In this document: one piece after another, positions 1 through 6,339 of the stretch
Position numbering within the stretch: the stretch's first letter is position 1
Layout of the letters: each line of letters begins with the position of its first letter
DNA from: CBFGWV01 sp965652545
Lineage (GTDB): Bacteria > Pseudomonadota > Gammaproteobacteria > Competibacterales > Competibacteraceae
Assembly: GCA_965652545.1 (NCBI GenBank)
Contig: CBFGWV010000218.1
Coordinates: 1-8,349 of the forward strand
Direction of reading: 5' to 3'
DNA length: 8,349 nucleotides
Translations under genes and position numbers: made by a program
The notes under the pieces: model-generated
What the model saw: the letters and a program-made list of their open reading frames with translations, nothing else
Databases searched by the model: none
Told to the model about the DNA's origin: nothing

Positions 1-623
1 CACATGCCGTTCGGCGACAGCCAATCGCGAATGCGGTCAAAATCGAACAAGCCTTCCAGCAGCCGCGCGTAGTCCGTAACCGAGTCGATTACCGTCACGC
101 ACAAATCACCGATCTCGTGGTCACCCAGTCGCGCCAACGATACCGGCGGGATATCCGCAATGAGGTACTGGCGGATCTCGCGGCTGCGGGCATAAATGGC
201 GTTGGTCAGCGACTCCGTCGCCGGCCCCCCATTGCCGACATTGAACTTGACGCCAAAATCCCCATCCGGGCCACCGGGATTGTGACTGGCCGACAGGATG
301 AACCCGCCGTCGGCACCATGGTGGCGGATCAGTGCCGAGACCGCCGGCGTGGACAGCAGACCATCGCGCCCCACCAGCAACTGGCGCACACCGTTGGCCA
401 CCGCCATACGAACGACCGTCTGCAATGCGACATCGTTGTGGTGACGGCCATCGCCGCCGAGCACCAGCACCCCACCCCGGCATTGCGGGACGGCATCGAA
501 CACCGACTGAATGAAATTTTCCAGATAATGCGGTTGGCTGAAGACCTTCACGGTCTTGCGAAGCCCCGACGTCCCGGGTTTCTGATCGTCGAACGGCTGC
601 GTGGCAATCGTGTGCACGTCCAT
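1..623 (-). CDS. pgm: Alpha-D-glucose phosphate-specific phosphoglucomutase, N-terminal part (cut by window edge)
   Basis: Interconverts glucose-1-phosphate and glucose-6-phosphate in the cytoplasm through a phosphoserine enzyme, linking glycolysis to glycogen and sugar-nucleotide synthesis. The 207 visible codons match the eukaryotic-type/alpha-PGM branch: QKPGTSGLRK at residues 14-23, FIQSVF about 37-42, GGDGR at 56-60, the catalytic loop SASHNPGG at 111-118 with phosphoserine candidate Ser113, then GDFGVKFN at 121-128 and FDFDRIRD at 193-200. Family members are about 540-550 aa, so roughly 335 residues, including the metal-binding and sugar-specificity domains, lie beyond position 1. The ATG at 621-623 is chosen because the conserved N-terminus starts there (MDVHTIATQPFDDQ); only a weak GAGAG-like ribosome site precedes it. 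It lies 103 nt downstream of the DUF1223 gene on the same strand. I see neither a convincing promoter nor a terminator in that gap, so co-transcription is possible. The assignment to this PGM branch rather than the ManB/AlgC type is firm. Confidence 0.95.
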   Translation of the reverse strand, partial: MDVHTIATQPFDDQKPGTSGLRKTVKVFSQPHYLENFIQSVFDAVPQCRGGVLVLGGDGRHHNDVALQTVVRMAVANGVRQLLVGRDGLLSTPAVSALIRHHGADGGFILSASHNPGGPDGDFGVKFNVGNGGPATESLTNAIYARSREIRQYLIADIPPVSLARLGDHEIGDLCVTVIDSVTDYARLLEGLFDFDRIRDWLSPNGM

Positions 624-726
624 GCAGGCAAAAGCTCTCAGGTGGCCAATGATGAGCAAAAGACCAGCGTACCGCCCGGCTGTTCCGTTTGGGACGCCGG
701 ACTCACGTCTTCAGAAAGCTTACACC

Positions 727-1464
727 TCAGGAGTCTGTACCGCGCCAACCGCCGACCGCTTGCACCGGCTGTGGGCTGCCACCGGCGGTCACCCAGGCCA
801 CCAGCGCCTCCCGCGGGCCTGTGGCCACCGTCTCCGGCAGCGGTACGTCCACCACCCAAAGCCCGCCGTCCCGACGCGCCTCGCGGCGGTCGTACCCCGT
901 GACCACGAAATCGTGCCGCAAGGTCACGCCCCGATTCTCGCCCGCGCCGACCGGCGTCTCCAGCCCGAAACCCAGGCGCGCGACATGCACCGTCACCAAC
1001 CCGTCGGGTTCCGCCGTGGGCGTGAACTGCACCCGAACAGTCCCCTGTCCCTCCTCGAGCCGCAGATACCCCCCGCCGCCGTCATCGGTCGCCGGCAATG
1101 AGCCGCCCCGAAACCAGCCCCGCCACTCATGGCCATCGACAAAGAAGCCGGGCGTGTACACCTGCCCATCGTCCCACAGCGCAAGATCGCGCTGGCGCGT
1201 GCTGAACCCCGGGCGGGCGAAGCGATCCGGCCAACCCAGACGGTCCCAGTAATCCACATGCAAGGCCACCGGCACAATGCGCCGCCACAGCCCAGGATCA
1301 TCCATCATCCCCGACAACCAGCGGTCCGCCGGCGGACAACTGTTGCAGCCCTCAGAGGTGAACAGCTCCAGCATCTGCACCCGTTCGGGACCCGACTCCC
1401 AGGACTGGCCCGCAACTGCGGTGGATGCGCCCAGCAAGACCAGTGACAATGCCCACACGCGCAT
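727..1464 (-). CDS. Secreted DUF1223 (thioredoxin-like fold) protein
   Basis: Exported protein of the DUF1223 family; the biochemical role of this family is not established. The 245-aa product starts with a classic Sec signal peptide: MR, a hydrophobic run (VWALSLVLLGAS), then AVA-GQ as the likely cleavage site near residues 18/19. The mature part begins with the family signature LELFTSEGCNSCPPAD (about 33-47), with a CxxC pair at Cys40/Cys43, followed by HVDYWDRLGW (69-78), FSTRQR (87-92) and VYTPGFFVDG (102-111). The CxxC suggests a thiol-redox or thioredoxin-like function in the periplasm (inference). The ATG at 1462-1464 is preferred over an in-frame start 13 codons upstream because GGGAG sits about 7 nt before it and because it puts the signal peptide at the N-terminus. 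It is divergent from the methyltransferase, with only about 23 bp between the nearest possible starts. Confidence 0.93.
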   Translation of the reverse strand: MRVWALSLVLLGASTAVAGQSWESGPERVQMLELFTSEGCNSCPPADRWLSGMMDDPGLWRRIVPVALHVDYWDRLGWPDRFARPGFSTRQRDLALWDDGQVYTPGFFVDGHEWRGWFRGGSLPATDDGGGGYLRLEEGQGTVRVQFTPTAEPDGLVTVHVARLGFGLETPVGAGENRGVTLRHDFVVTGYDRREARRDGGLWVVDVPLPETVATGPREALVAWVTAGGSPQPVQAVGGWRGTDS

Positions 1465-1487
1465 GACGACGCTCCCGTTCGAGACGT

Positions 1488-2138
1488 GTGAACACCTACG
1501 CAAACGCCACCGCCATGGATGCCGAAATGCCCGCCGACGCCACCGACCTGCCCTACTCCCCCGCCTGCGAAGAAAACAAACGCCCTATCCTCGCCGTGCT
1601 CACCCAATGGCTGACCGAACCGGGCGCACTGCTGGAAATCGGCAGCGGCACCGGCCAACACGCCGTATTCTTCGCCCCCGCCCTGCCGCACCTCACCTGG
1701 CAGCCCAGTGACAAAGCCGACTTCCTACCCGCCGCAGCCGCCTGGGTTCGGCGCTATCCCGCACCCAACCTCCTGCCACCGCTGGAACTCGACGTCAGCA
1801 TGGACGTATGGCCAGTGACCGCAGCGGACGCCGTCTACGCCGCCAATGTCACCCACATCATGCACTGGCCCGACGTGCAGCGGCTGTTCCAGGGCGTATC
1901 CCGCCTCTTGCCGGAAGGTGGACTGTTTATCCTCTACGGCCCGTTCGGCCACGGCGAACACACCGCCGCGAGCAATCGGCAATTCGACAGCGGCTTGAGA
2001 ATGCGCGACCCCGGCATGGGGGTGCGAGAGATCGTCGACCTGGAGCGGGAAGCCGCGGCAAACGGCTTAACGCCAGCCGGCCGCCACGATATGCCGCGCG
2101 ACAACCAAATCCTGGTCTGGCGCAAGAGCCAACAGTAG
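1488..2138 (+). CDS. DUF938 family class I SAM-dependent methyltransferase
   Basis: Predicted cytoplasmic methyltransferase with unknown substrate. The 216-aa frame carries the DUF938 pattern: YSPACEENK (23-31), the SAM-binding motif I LLEIGSGTGQHA (48-59), WQPSD (71-75), LELDV (99-103), the post-motif region AANVTHIMHW (118-127), LLPEGGLFILYGPF (140-153), NRQFDSGLRMRDP (163-175) and a C-terminal MPRDNQILVWRK (202-213). Length fits the family (about 200-220 aa). The start is uncertain: GTG at 1488, ATG at 1515 or ATG at 1527. None has a strong Shine-Dalgarno sequence, and homology begins only around residue 21, so a shorter protein from 1515 or 1527 is plausible. Whichever is used, the promoter must overlap the start of the divergent DUF1223 gene. 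Its 3' end leads into the hairpin-rich convergent gap before fbaB. Confidence 0.9.
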   Translation: MNTYANATAMDAEMPADATDLPYSPACEENKRPILAVLTQWLTEPGALLEIGSGTGQHAVFFAPALPHLTWQPSDKADFLPAAAAWVRRYPAPNLLPPLELDVSMDVWPVTAADAVYAANVTHIMHWPDVQRLFQGVSRLLPEGGLFILYGPFGHGEHTAASNRQFDSGLRMRDPGMGVREIVDLEREAAANGLTPAGRHDMPRDNQILVWRKSQQ

Positions 2139-2237
2139 GAGCAATAAGACAAGAAAAACGTACAGCCTCGAGCGCAGCCGAACCCGACCAGCCACCAAAG
2201 ATAGCCGAGTGAGTCGGGCGGGTCTTGGTCAGACCGT

Positions 2238-2257
2238 CGGCCGCATGGATGCGGCCG
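2238..2257 (+). promoter_or_regulatory. Hairpin A with GGA loop (possible CsrA/RsmA site)
   Basis: CGGCCGCA and TGCGGCCG form a perfect 8-bp stem closing a TGGA loop. On the plus strand the loop shows CA-TGGA-TG, an ANGGA motif at the tip of a hairpin, which is the usual presentation of CsrA/RsmA sites. The stem is a certainty of the sequence; binding is inferred. Confidence 0.5.
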
Positions 2258-2263
2258 TCGAGC

Positions 2264-2276
2264 CTACAGGGATGTA
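2264..2276 (+). promoter_or_regulatory. Hairpin B matching the CsrA consensus RUACARGGAUGU
   Basis: TACA and TGTA close a GGGA loop. The 12 nt 2264-2275 (CTACAGGGATGT) match the SELEX-derived CsrA consensus RUACARGGAUGU at 11 positions, differing only at the first (C for R). Its GGA lies 23 nt after the GGA of hairpin A, compatible with one CsrA dimer bridging both. The core CAGGGATG differs from the CATGGATG of hairpin A at one base. Binding is not shown by sequence alone. Confidence 0.5.
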
Positions 2277-2316
2277 TTCACGGCGAGTCGGACCGAGACC
2301 TGCCCGACTCGCTCAG

Positions 2317-2401
2317 CGGCGGACGAGCTCAGCGCCCGCCGAGGGACAGCCGGCCTCTGGCCGGCTACCGGTTCCAAACCGGTGCTCCCAGGGAGGATCC
2401 C
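2317..2401. other. Cluster of four hairpins downstream of the inverted repeat
   Basis: Four further self-complementary segments follow: CGGCGG/CCGCCG (2317-2322 with 2336-2341), AGCCGGCC-TCT-GGCCGGCT (2348-2366, perfect 8-bp stem), ACCGGT-TCCAA-ACCGGT (2367-2383, perfect 6-bp stem) and GGGA-GGA-TCCC (2391-2401). TCCCAGGG occurs twice (2386-2393, 2398-2405). None is followed by a T-tract on either strand, so they are not canonical intrinsic terminators, though they may block 3' exonucleases or read-through between the converging genes. I see no coding sequence, tRNA or promoter in the rest of 2139-2418; 2139-2160 is simply A-rich. Confidence 0.6.
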
Positions 2402-2418
2402 AGGGGGAAACCGGCGCC

Positions 2419-3471
2419 TCAGGCCACCGTGACCGCGGTGTCCAGATACACGTCCTGAATGGCATTGAGCAATGTCACACCATCGGCCATCGGCTTCTGG
2501 AAGGCCTTGCGTCCGGAGATCAATCCCATGCCGCCGGCGCGCTTGTTGATCACCGCCGTACGCACCGCCTGGGCCAGATCGTCGGCACCGCCCGAGGCAC
2601 CACCGGAGTTGATCAAGCCGGCACGGCCCAGATAACAGTTGGCCACCTGCCAGCGGGTCAGATCGATGGGGTGATCCGCCACCAGATCGCCATACACCTT
2701 CTTACTGGTGTGCCCGAAGCCCACCGCTGGGTAACCGCCGTTGTTCTCCGGCTGCTTCTGCTTGACGATATCCGCCTGGATCGTCGCCGCCAGATGATTC
2801 GCCTGACCGGTCAAATCGGCGGACACATGGTAATCGGTGCCATCCTTCTTGAACGCCGGATTACGCAGGTACGCCCACAATACCGTCACCAGCCCCAGCT
2901 CATGGGCACGGGCAAACGCCTCGGACACCTCCTGGATCTGCCGACGGCACTCATCCGAACCGTAGTAGATCGTCGCCCCGACCGCGATCGCGCCCATATC
3001 GAACGCCTGATCCACCTGGGCGAACAGCGTCTGATCGTACTTCGCCGGATACGTCAGCGCCTCATTGTGATTCAGCTTGACCATGAACGGGATCTTATGG
3101 GCATAGCGGCGCGCCACCGACCCCAGCACACCCAGCGTCGAGGCCACACAATTGCAACCGCCCTCGATGGCCAGCTCGACGATGTTCTTGGGGTCGAAAT
3201 AGATCGGGTTGGGGGCGAATGAGGCGGCACCGGAATGCTCCACCCCCTGGTCCACCGGCAGAATCGACACGAACCCCGTGCCAGCCAGGCGACCGTTGTT
3301 CAGAATGGCTTGATAATTACGCAGGACGGTAACGCTGCGATCGGTATCCGCCATCACCCGATCGACGAAATCCGGCCCGGGCAAATGAATGTGATCGGCG
3401 GTGATACCTTGGCATTGATAGCCCAACAGGCTGTCTGCTTCACTGCCAAGCAACGCGGCGATGTCGGTCAT
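2419..3471 (-). CDS. fbaB: Class I fructose-bisphosphate aldolase (DhnA/FbaB type)
   Basis: Cleaves fructose-1,6-bisphosphate to dihydroxyacetone phosphate and glyceraldehyde-3-phosphate (and the reverse in gluconeogenesis) by Schiff-base chemistry without metal. The 350-aa product has the same length as E. coli FbaB. Key landmarks are LPVDQGVEHS (71-80), KLNHNE (132-137), VLWAYLRNP (197-205), ADIVKQK (233-239) with Lys237 as the Schiff-base lysine, NNGGY (243-247), ANCYLGRAGLINSGGASGG (residues about 277-295), and the C-terminal INKRAGGMGLISGRKAF block ending in QDVYLD. The ATG at 3469-3471 is supported by AGAGGA 8 nt upstream. That ribosome site lies in the palindrome CCTCTAGAGG (3481-3490). 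It is 129 nt downstream of the transporter on the same strand and probably has its own promoter in that gap. It converges on the methyltransferase. Confidence 0.97.
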   Translation of the reverse strand: MTDIAALLGSEADSLLGYQCQGITADHIHLPGPDFVDRVMADTDRSVTVLRNYQAILNNGRLAGTGFVSILPVDQGVEHSGAASFAPNPIYFDPKNIVELAIEGGCNCVASTLGVLGSVARRYAHKIPFMVKLNHNEALTYPAKYDQTLFAQVDQAFDMGAIAVGATIYYGSDECRRQIQEVSEAFARAHELGLVTVLWAYLRNPAFKKDGTDYHVSADLTGQANHLAATIQADIVKQKQPENNGGYPAVGFGHTSKKVYGDLVADHPIDLTRWQVANCYLGRAGLINSGGASGGADDLAQAVRTAVINKRAGGMGLISGRKAFQKPMADGVTLLNAIQDVYLDTAVTVA

Positions 3472-3515
3472 GGAAACGGTCCTCTAGAGGCTTCTGAGTG
3501 GCTTGGCCGGCGGCG

Positions 3516-3548
3516 CCGGCGCGAAGCAAAAAACCGGCGCGAATGATA
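3516..3548 (-). promoter_or_regulatory. Weak promoter candidate with 10-bp direct repeats upstream of fbaB
   Basis: CCGGCGCGAA occurs twice (3516-3525 and 3534-3543; 18-bp period), separated by an A-rich GCAAAAAA-type spacer. On the minus strand the second copy abuts TATCAT (3543-3548), a -10-like hexamer about 72 nt before the fbaB start. No good -35 sits 16-18 nt upstream of it; the nearest TTGCCA is about 24 nt away. An activator-dependent promoter or a chance match are both possible. Confidence 0.3.
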
Positions 3549-3600
3549 CAACGATTGCCGCGCGCGTGCCCGTGGCAAGCGTACCGGACCCCGGCTCCGC

Positions 3601-4812
3601 TCAAGCCTCAGACTGCGCGACAACGGCGCCGGTTCGCGGCGCCAATGCCCACAGGAAGGCCAGCGCCACCAGCGCACACACTGTCATCACGCCGGCCATG
3701 CCCAAAGCCCCGTAATGCGCCAACGCCCCGACGACTACACTGGCAAGCGTAGCAACACCGAACTGCAGCGTGCCCAGCAATGCCGACGCCATCCCCGCCC
3801 GGTGTGCCTGCTGACTCAACGCGCAAGCGGTGGCGTTGGGGAACGAAAAGCCCAGGGTGCTCACGAACAGGAACAACGCCACCAGCAACGCCGGCAACCC
3901 GCCCCAGCCGGTGATCGACACCAGAAGCAGCAACCCCGAAAACACCGTCAGCATGGTCAGAGTGGCTGGCAGAATGCGGTCCGGCGTGGTGCGCTTGAGC
4001 AGTTTTGCATTGACTTGGGCGGCGAGAATCAAGCCCGCGGCGTTGGCACCGAATACCCAGCCGAAGTTCGTGGGCGCCATGCCGTAGATATCGATGAGAA
4101 CGAACGACGAACCGGTGATATAGGCGAACAACGCCGCCTGGCCGCTACCGCCGGCCATCGCATAGCGCATGAACGAGCGGTCCGTCAGCAGGCCGGCATA
4201 CTGCGTGGCCACATGGCGACCGAAACCCGGGGCGCGATGCCGCCGATCGACGGGCAGGGTTTCAGGGATGAACCGCCAGACCAGAACCACGCACGCCACC
4301 GACGCGAAGGTCAGCACCAGAAAGATCGACTGCCAGCCGGCAAGCTCCAGCATCACCGCCCCGGCCGGCGGTGCCAGAATCGGCGCCACGCCCATGATCA
4401 ACATCAGCCAGGAAAACACCTGCGCTCCGCTGCGCGTATCGAAGCAGTCACGCACGATGGCGCGCGGAATGACCATCCCCGCACAACCCCCGAGGGCTTG
4501 GGCGAAGCGCATCACGATAAGTGTCTCGATATTGCTGGCCAAGGCACACCCCAGGGACGCGAGCGCAAAGGTGACCAGGCCAAGATACAAAGGGCGCTTG
4601 CGCCCGTAGCGGTCAGCCAGCGGGCCGTACACTGCCTGGCCCAGGGACAGACCGATGAAGTACGCCGCCAGCGACCATTGCACCGCGGTGGCATCGGTGT
4701 GCAAGGCCAGCACCAGCGCGGGGAAGGTCGGCAGGTACATATCGATTGACAATGGGCCGAGGGCAATTACCAGGCCCAGCACAACCACCAGCGTACGGGT
4801 GTTGAACGTCAT
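3601..4812 (-). CDS. MFS drug exporter, Bcr/CflA type (DHA1, 12 TM)
   Basis: Inner-membrane proton-driven multidrug efflux transporter of the Bcr/CflA type; the substrate cannot be read from sequence. The 403-aa protein is hydrophobic throughout. It shows the subgroup signature LSIDMYLPTFP at 21-31 in TM1, loop motif A GPLADRYGRKRP at 63-74, RFAQALGGCAGMVIPRAIVRD at about 102-122 in TM4, and the antiporter motif C-like GVAPILAPPAG at 141-151 in TM5. A charged central loop (PETLPVDRRHR, about 183-193) separates the two halves. The ATG at 4810-4812 is chosen over a GTG two codons earlier (4816-4818) because AAGGA lies 7 nt before the ATG but only about 1 nt before the GTG. Upstream lie an 18-bp palindrome, the radA terminator and a candidate promoter. 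Transport of bicyclomycin or other specific drugs is not claimed. Confidence 0.94.
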   Translation of the reverse strand: MTFNTRTLVVVLGLVIALGPLSIDMYLPTFPALVLALHTDATAVQWSLAAYFIGLSLGQAVYGPLADRYGRKRPLYLGLVTFALASLGCALASNIETLIVMRFAQALGGCAGMVIPRAIVRDCFDTRSGAQVFSWLMLIMGVAPILAPPAGAVMLELAGWQSIFLVLTFASVACVVLVWRFIPETLPVDRRHRAPGFGRHVATQYAGLLTDRSFMRYAMAGGSGQAALFAYITGSSFVLIDIYGMAPTNFGWVFGANAAGLILAAQVNAKLLKRTTPDRILPATLTMLTVFSGLLLLVSITGWGGLPALLVALFLFVSTLGFSFPNATACALSQQAHRAGMASALLGTLQFGVATLASVVVGALAHYGALGMAGVMTVCALVALAFLWALAPRTGAVVAQSEA

Positions 4813-4860
4813 GGACACATCCTTTCGGCACCGCCAGGAGCCTGTCGAGTGCTTCTGCGG

Positions 4861-4878
4861 GACGTCGCTGGCGACGTC
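4861..4878. repeat. Perfect 8+8 palindrome upstream of the MFS gene
   Basis: GACGTCGC-TG-GCGACGTC is an exact inverted repeat, 48 nt upstream of the transporter ATG. It could be an operator for a dimeric repressor of the TetR or MarR kind, which often control such exporters, or a leader hairpin. No T-tract follows it. No regulator gene is adjacent within the window. Confidence 0.5.
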
Positions 4879-4894
4879 GGGCGCGGCGGTGGAT

Positions 4895-4925
4895 AAACGA
4901 AAACGGCGGCCGGATCGCGGCCGCC
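4895..4925 (-). terminator. Intrinsic terminator after radA
   Basis: On the minus strand GGCGGCC-(7 nt)-GGCCGCC forms a 7-bp all-GC stem immediately followed by GTTTTCGTTT. It lies about 50 nt beyond the radA stop and fits a Rho-independent terminator for the dnaB-radA transcript. Because a promoter-like sequence lies upstream of it, it may also sit in the transporter gene's leader. Confidence 0.85.
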
Positions 4926-4939
4926 TGAGGGGTGGGTTA

Positions 4940-4968
4940 ACTATACGCTTGCGTCTGGAAAATGCGAA
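4940..4968 (-). promoter_or_regulatory. Candidate sigma-70 promoter between radA and its terminator
   Basis: Read on the minus strand, TTCGCA (4963-4968; 4/6 to TTGACA), a 17-nt spacer and TATAGT (4940-4945; 5/6 to TATAAT) give the best promoter match I found in the intergenic regions. Transcription would start near 4933, directly before the terminator hairpin, and run towards the MFS gene. I see no comparable promoter between the terminator and the MFS start. Confidence 0.42.
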
Positions 4969-4974
4969 GGCGGA

Positions 4975-6333
4975 TCAGAAGCGATCCAGCACGTCGGTGA
5001 GCCGCTGCACGGGGATGATCTCCAACCCGCCGATGCGCCCCGCCTTGGGTGTGTTGGCCTTGGGGGCGATGGCCTGGCGAAAACCGTGCTTGGCCGCCTC
5101 TCGCAGGCGCTCCTCGCCATTGGGCACCGGGCGGATCTCCCCGGCCAGCCCGACCTCGCCAAAGGCGACCAGGCCATTGTCCAGCGGCCGGTTACGAAAG
5201 CTCGACAACGCCGCCATGATCACCGGCAGGTCGGCTGCGGTTTCGGCGATTCGCACACCGCCCACGGCATTGACGTAGACGTCCTGGTCGGTCATCGCGA
5301 TACCGCCATGACGGTGCAGAACGGCCAGCAGCATGGCGAGTCGGTTTTGCTCCAGCCCCAGGGTGACGCGGCGCGGATTGCCCGCGTGCGACTCGTCCAC
5401 CAGGGCCTGGATCTCCACCAGCAGTGGTCGGGTGCCCTCGCGGGTGACCATGATCACGCTGCCGGGCACCGGCTCGTCATGACGTGAGAGAAAAATGGCC
5501 GACGGGTTGCTGACTTCCTTCAAACCCCCTTCGGTCATGGCGAAGACGCCCAGCTCGTTGACCGGGCCGAAGCGGTTCTTGACCGCGCGCATCACCCTGA
5601 ACCGGCTGCCGGATTCGCCCTCGAAATACAGCACCGTGTCGACCATGTGCTCCAGAACCCGCGGGCCGGCGATCGCGCCTTCCTTGGTGACATGGCCGAC
5701 CAGGAACACCGCCGTCCCCGAGGTTTTGGCGAAGCGGGTCAGCAGCGCGGCGCTTTCGCGCACTTGCGCCACCGCTCCGGGGGCCGAGCTCAGGCGTTCG
5801 GTGAAGATCGTCTGGATGGAGTCGATCACCATGACCCGGGGCCGATGCGCCTCGGCCGTCGCGAGAATCGTCTCCACGCAGGTCTCGGCCAGCAGTTTAA
5901 GCCGCTCCCGCGGCAGTCCGAGACGGGATGCGCGCAGGCTGACCTGGCGTGGCGATTCCTCGCCGGTGACGTACAGACAGGGTTCGTGCTCGGCCAGGTG
6001 CGCGACCGCTTGCAACAGCAAGGTCGACTTACCGATGCCGGGGTCGCCGCCCACCAGAACGACCGAGCCGATGACCAGACCGCCGCCCAACACGCGATCG
6101 AGCTCGCCGATGCGGGTCCCCAGGCGCGACTCGGCCTCGGCCTCTACCGTATCGAGGCTTTGTACCGCACCCTGGGCGACACCCGCATACCCGCCGGTGC
6201 GACCGGGCAGTTGTGGCGTCTGCGCGGTTTCCTCCAGGCTGTTCCAGGCCCCGCAATCACCGCACTGACCGGCCCATTTGGGAGATTGCGCGCCGCACTC
6301 GCGGCAGGTGTAGAGCGTTCGGGCTTTAGCCAT
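4975..6333 (-). CDS. radA: DNA repair protein RadA (Sms)
   Basis: RecA-related ATPase that processes recombination intermediates and drives branch migration during double-strand break repair and transformation. The 452-aa protein is full length (E. coli about 460). An N-terminal C4 zinc finger has Cys10, Cys13, Cys24 and Cys27. Walker A GGDPGIGKST is at 95-104, Walker B VMVIDS at 167-172, the RadA-specific KNRFG at 252-256, and a C-terminal Lon-protease-like domain from about 285 onward contains NPRRVTLGLEQNRLAML and the FGEVGLAGEIRPV block. The ATG at 6331-6333 begins the conserved MAKARTLYTC. The dnaB stop is only 6 nt upstream and a GAGGA ribosome site overlaps the dnaB stop region, so translation is probably coupled to dnaB. 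No intein or frameshift is present. The transcript ends at the intrinsic terminator at 4895-4925. Confidence 0.98.
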   Translation of the reverse strand: MAKARTLYTCRECGAQSPKWAGQCGDCGAWNSLEETAQTPQLPGRTGGYAGVAQGAVQSLDTVEAEAESRLGTRIGELDRVLGGGLVIGSVVLVGGDPGIGKSTLLLQAVAHLAEHEPCLYVTGEESPRQVSLRASRLGLPRERLKLLAETCVETILATAEAHRPRVMVIDSIQTIFTERLSSAPGAVAQVRESAALLTRFAKTSGTAVFLVGHVTKEGAIAGPRVLEHMVDTVLYFEGESGSRFRVMRAVKNRFGPVNELGVFAMTEGGLKEVSNPSAIFLSRHDEPVPGSVIMVTREGTRPLLVEIQALVDESHAGNPRRVTLGLEQNRLAMLLAVLHRHGGIAMTDQDVYVNAVGGVRIAETAADLPVIMAALSSFRNRPLDNGLVAFGEVGLAGEIRPVPNGEERLREAAKHGFRQAIAPKANTPKAGRIGGLEIIPVQRLTDVLDRF

Positions 6334-6339
6334 GCGTCC

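Larger units (their letters stand above)
2207..2314 (+). repeat. Long inverted repeat / branched RNA structure in a convergent gap
   Basis: Positions 2207-2230 can pair with 2291-2314 over 24 consecutive positions. Twenty-one pairs are Watson-Crick. The other three (2210-2311, 2220-2301, 2226-2295) are G-U when the plus strand is the RNA and A-C when the minus strand is. The 60-nt interior can form a short CCGT/ACGG stem (2234-2237 with 2280-2283) and two hairpins, giving a branched fold. Just outside, a C-A mismatch (2206/2315) is followed by two more pairs. The element sits 68 nt after the methyltransferase stop and about 100 nt from the fbaB stop. There is no T-tract, so it is not a standard intrinsic terminator. 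I have the impression that CATGGATG/CAGGGATGTA hairpin pairs recur between genes in halophilic gammaproteobacteria, but that is memory, not a search. Confidence 0.7.

Noticed and set aside
117..902. A 261-codon plus-strand frame over pgm and the DUF1223 gene
   Set aside because: Spans two minus-strand genes with clear family signatures; composition is that of an antisense shadow.
2367..2390. GGTTCCAAACC resembles a tRNA T-arm followed by a CCA-like end
   Set aside because: No matching 5' acceptor strand, D-arm or anticodon arm about 60 nt upstream; it is simply a 6-bp hairpin in a hairpin-rich gap.
2209..3222. A 337-codon plus-strand frame starting in the intergenic inverted repeat and running over fbaB
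   Set aside because: Antisense to a full-length, highly conserved aldolase and without any recognisable motif; its start lies in the structured non-coding element.
3491..3600. Possible terminator of the MFS gene (GC-rich dyad near a T6 run on the minus strand)
   Set aside because: On the minus strand the T-run precedes the dyad GCCGG/CCGGC instead of following it, so the geometry is wrong for an intrinsic terminator.
3715..4749. A 344-codon plus-strand frame opposite the MFS gene
   Set aside because: Rich in Arg, Gln, His and Gly with no family resemblance; complement of a GC-rich membrane-protein gene.
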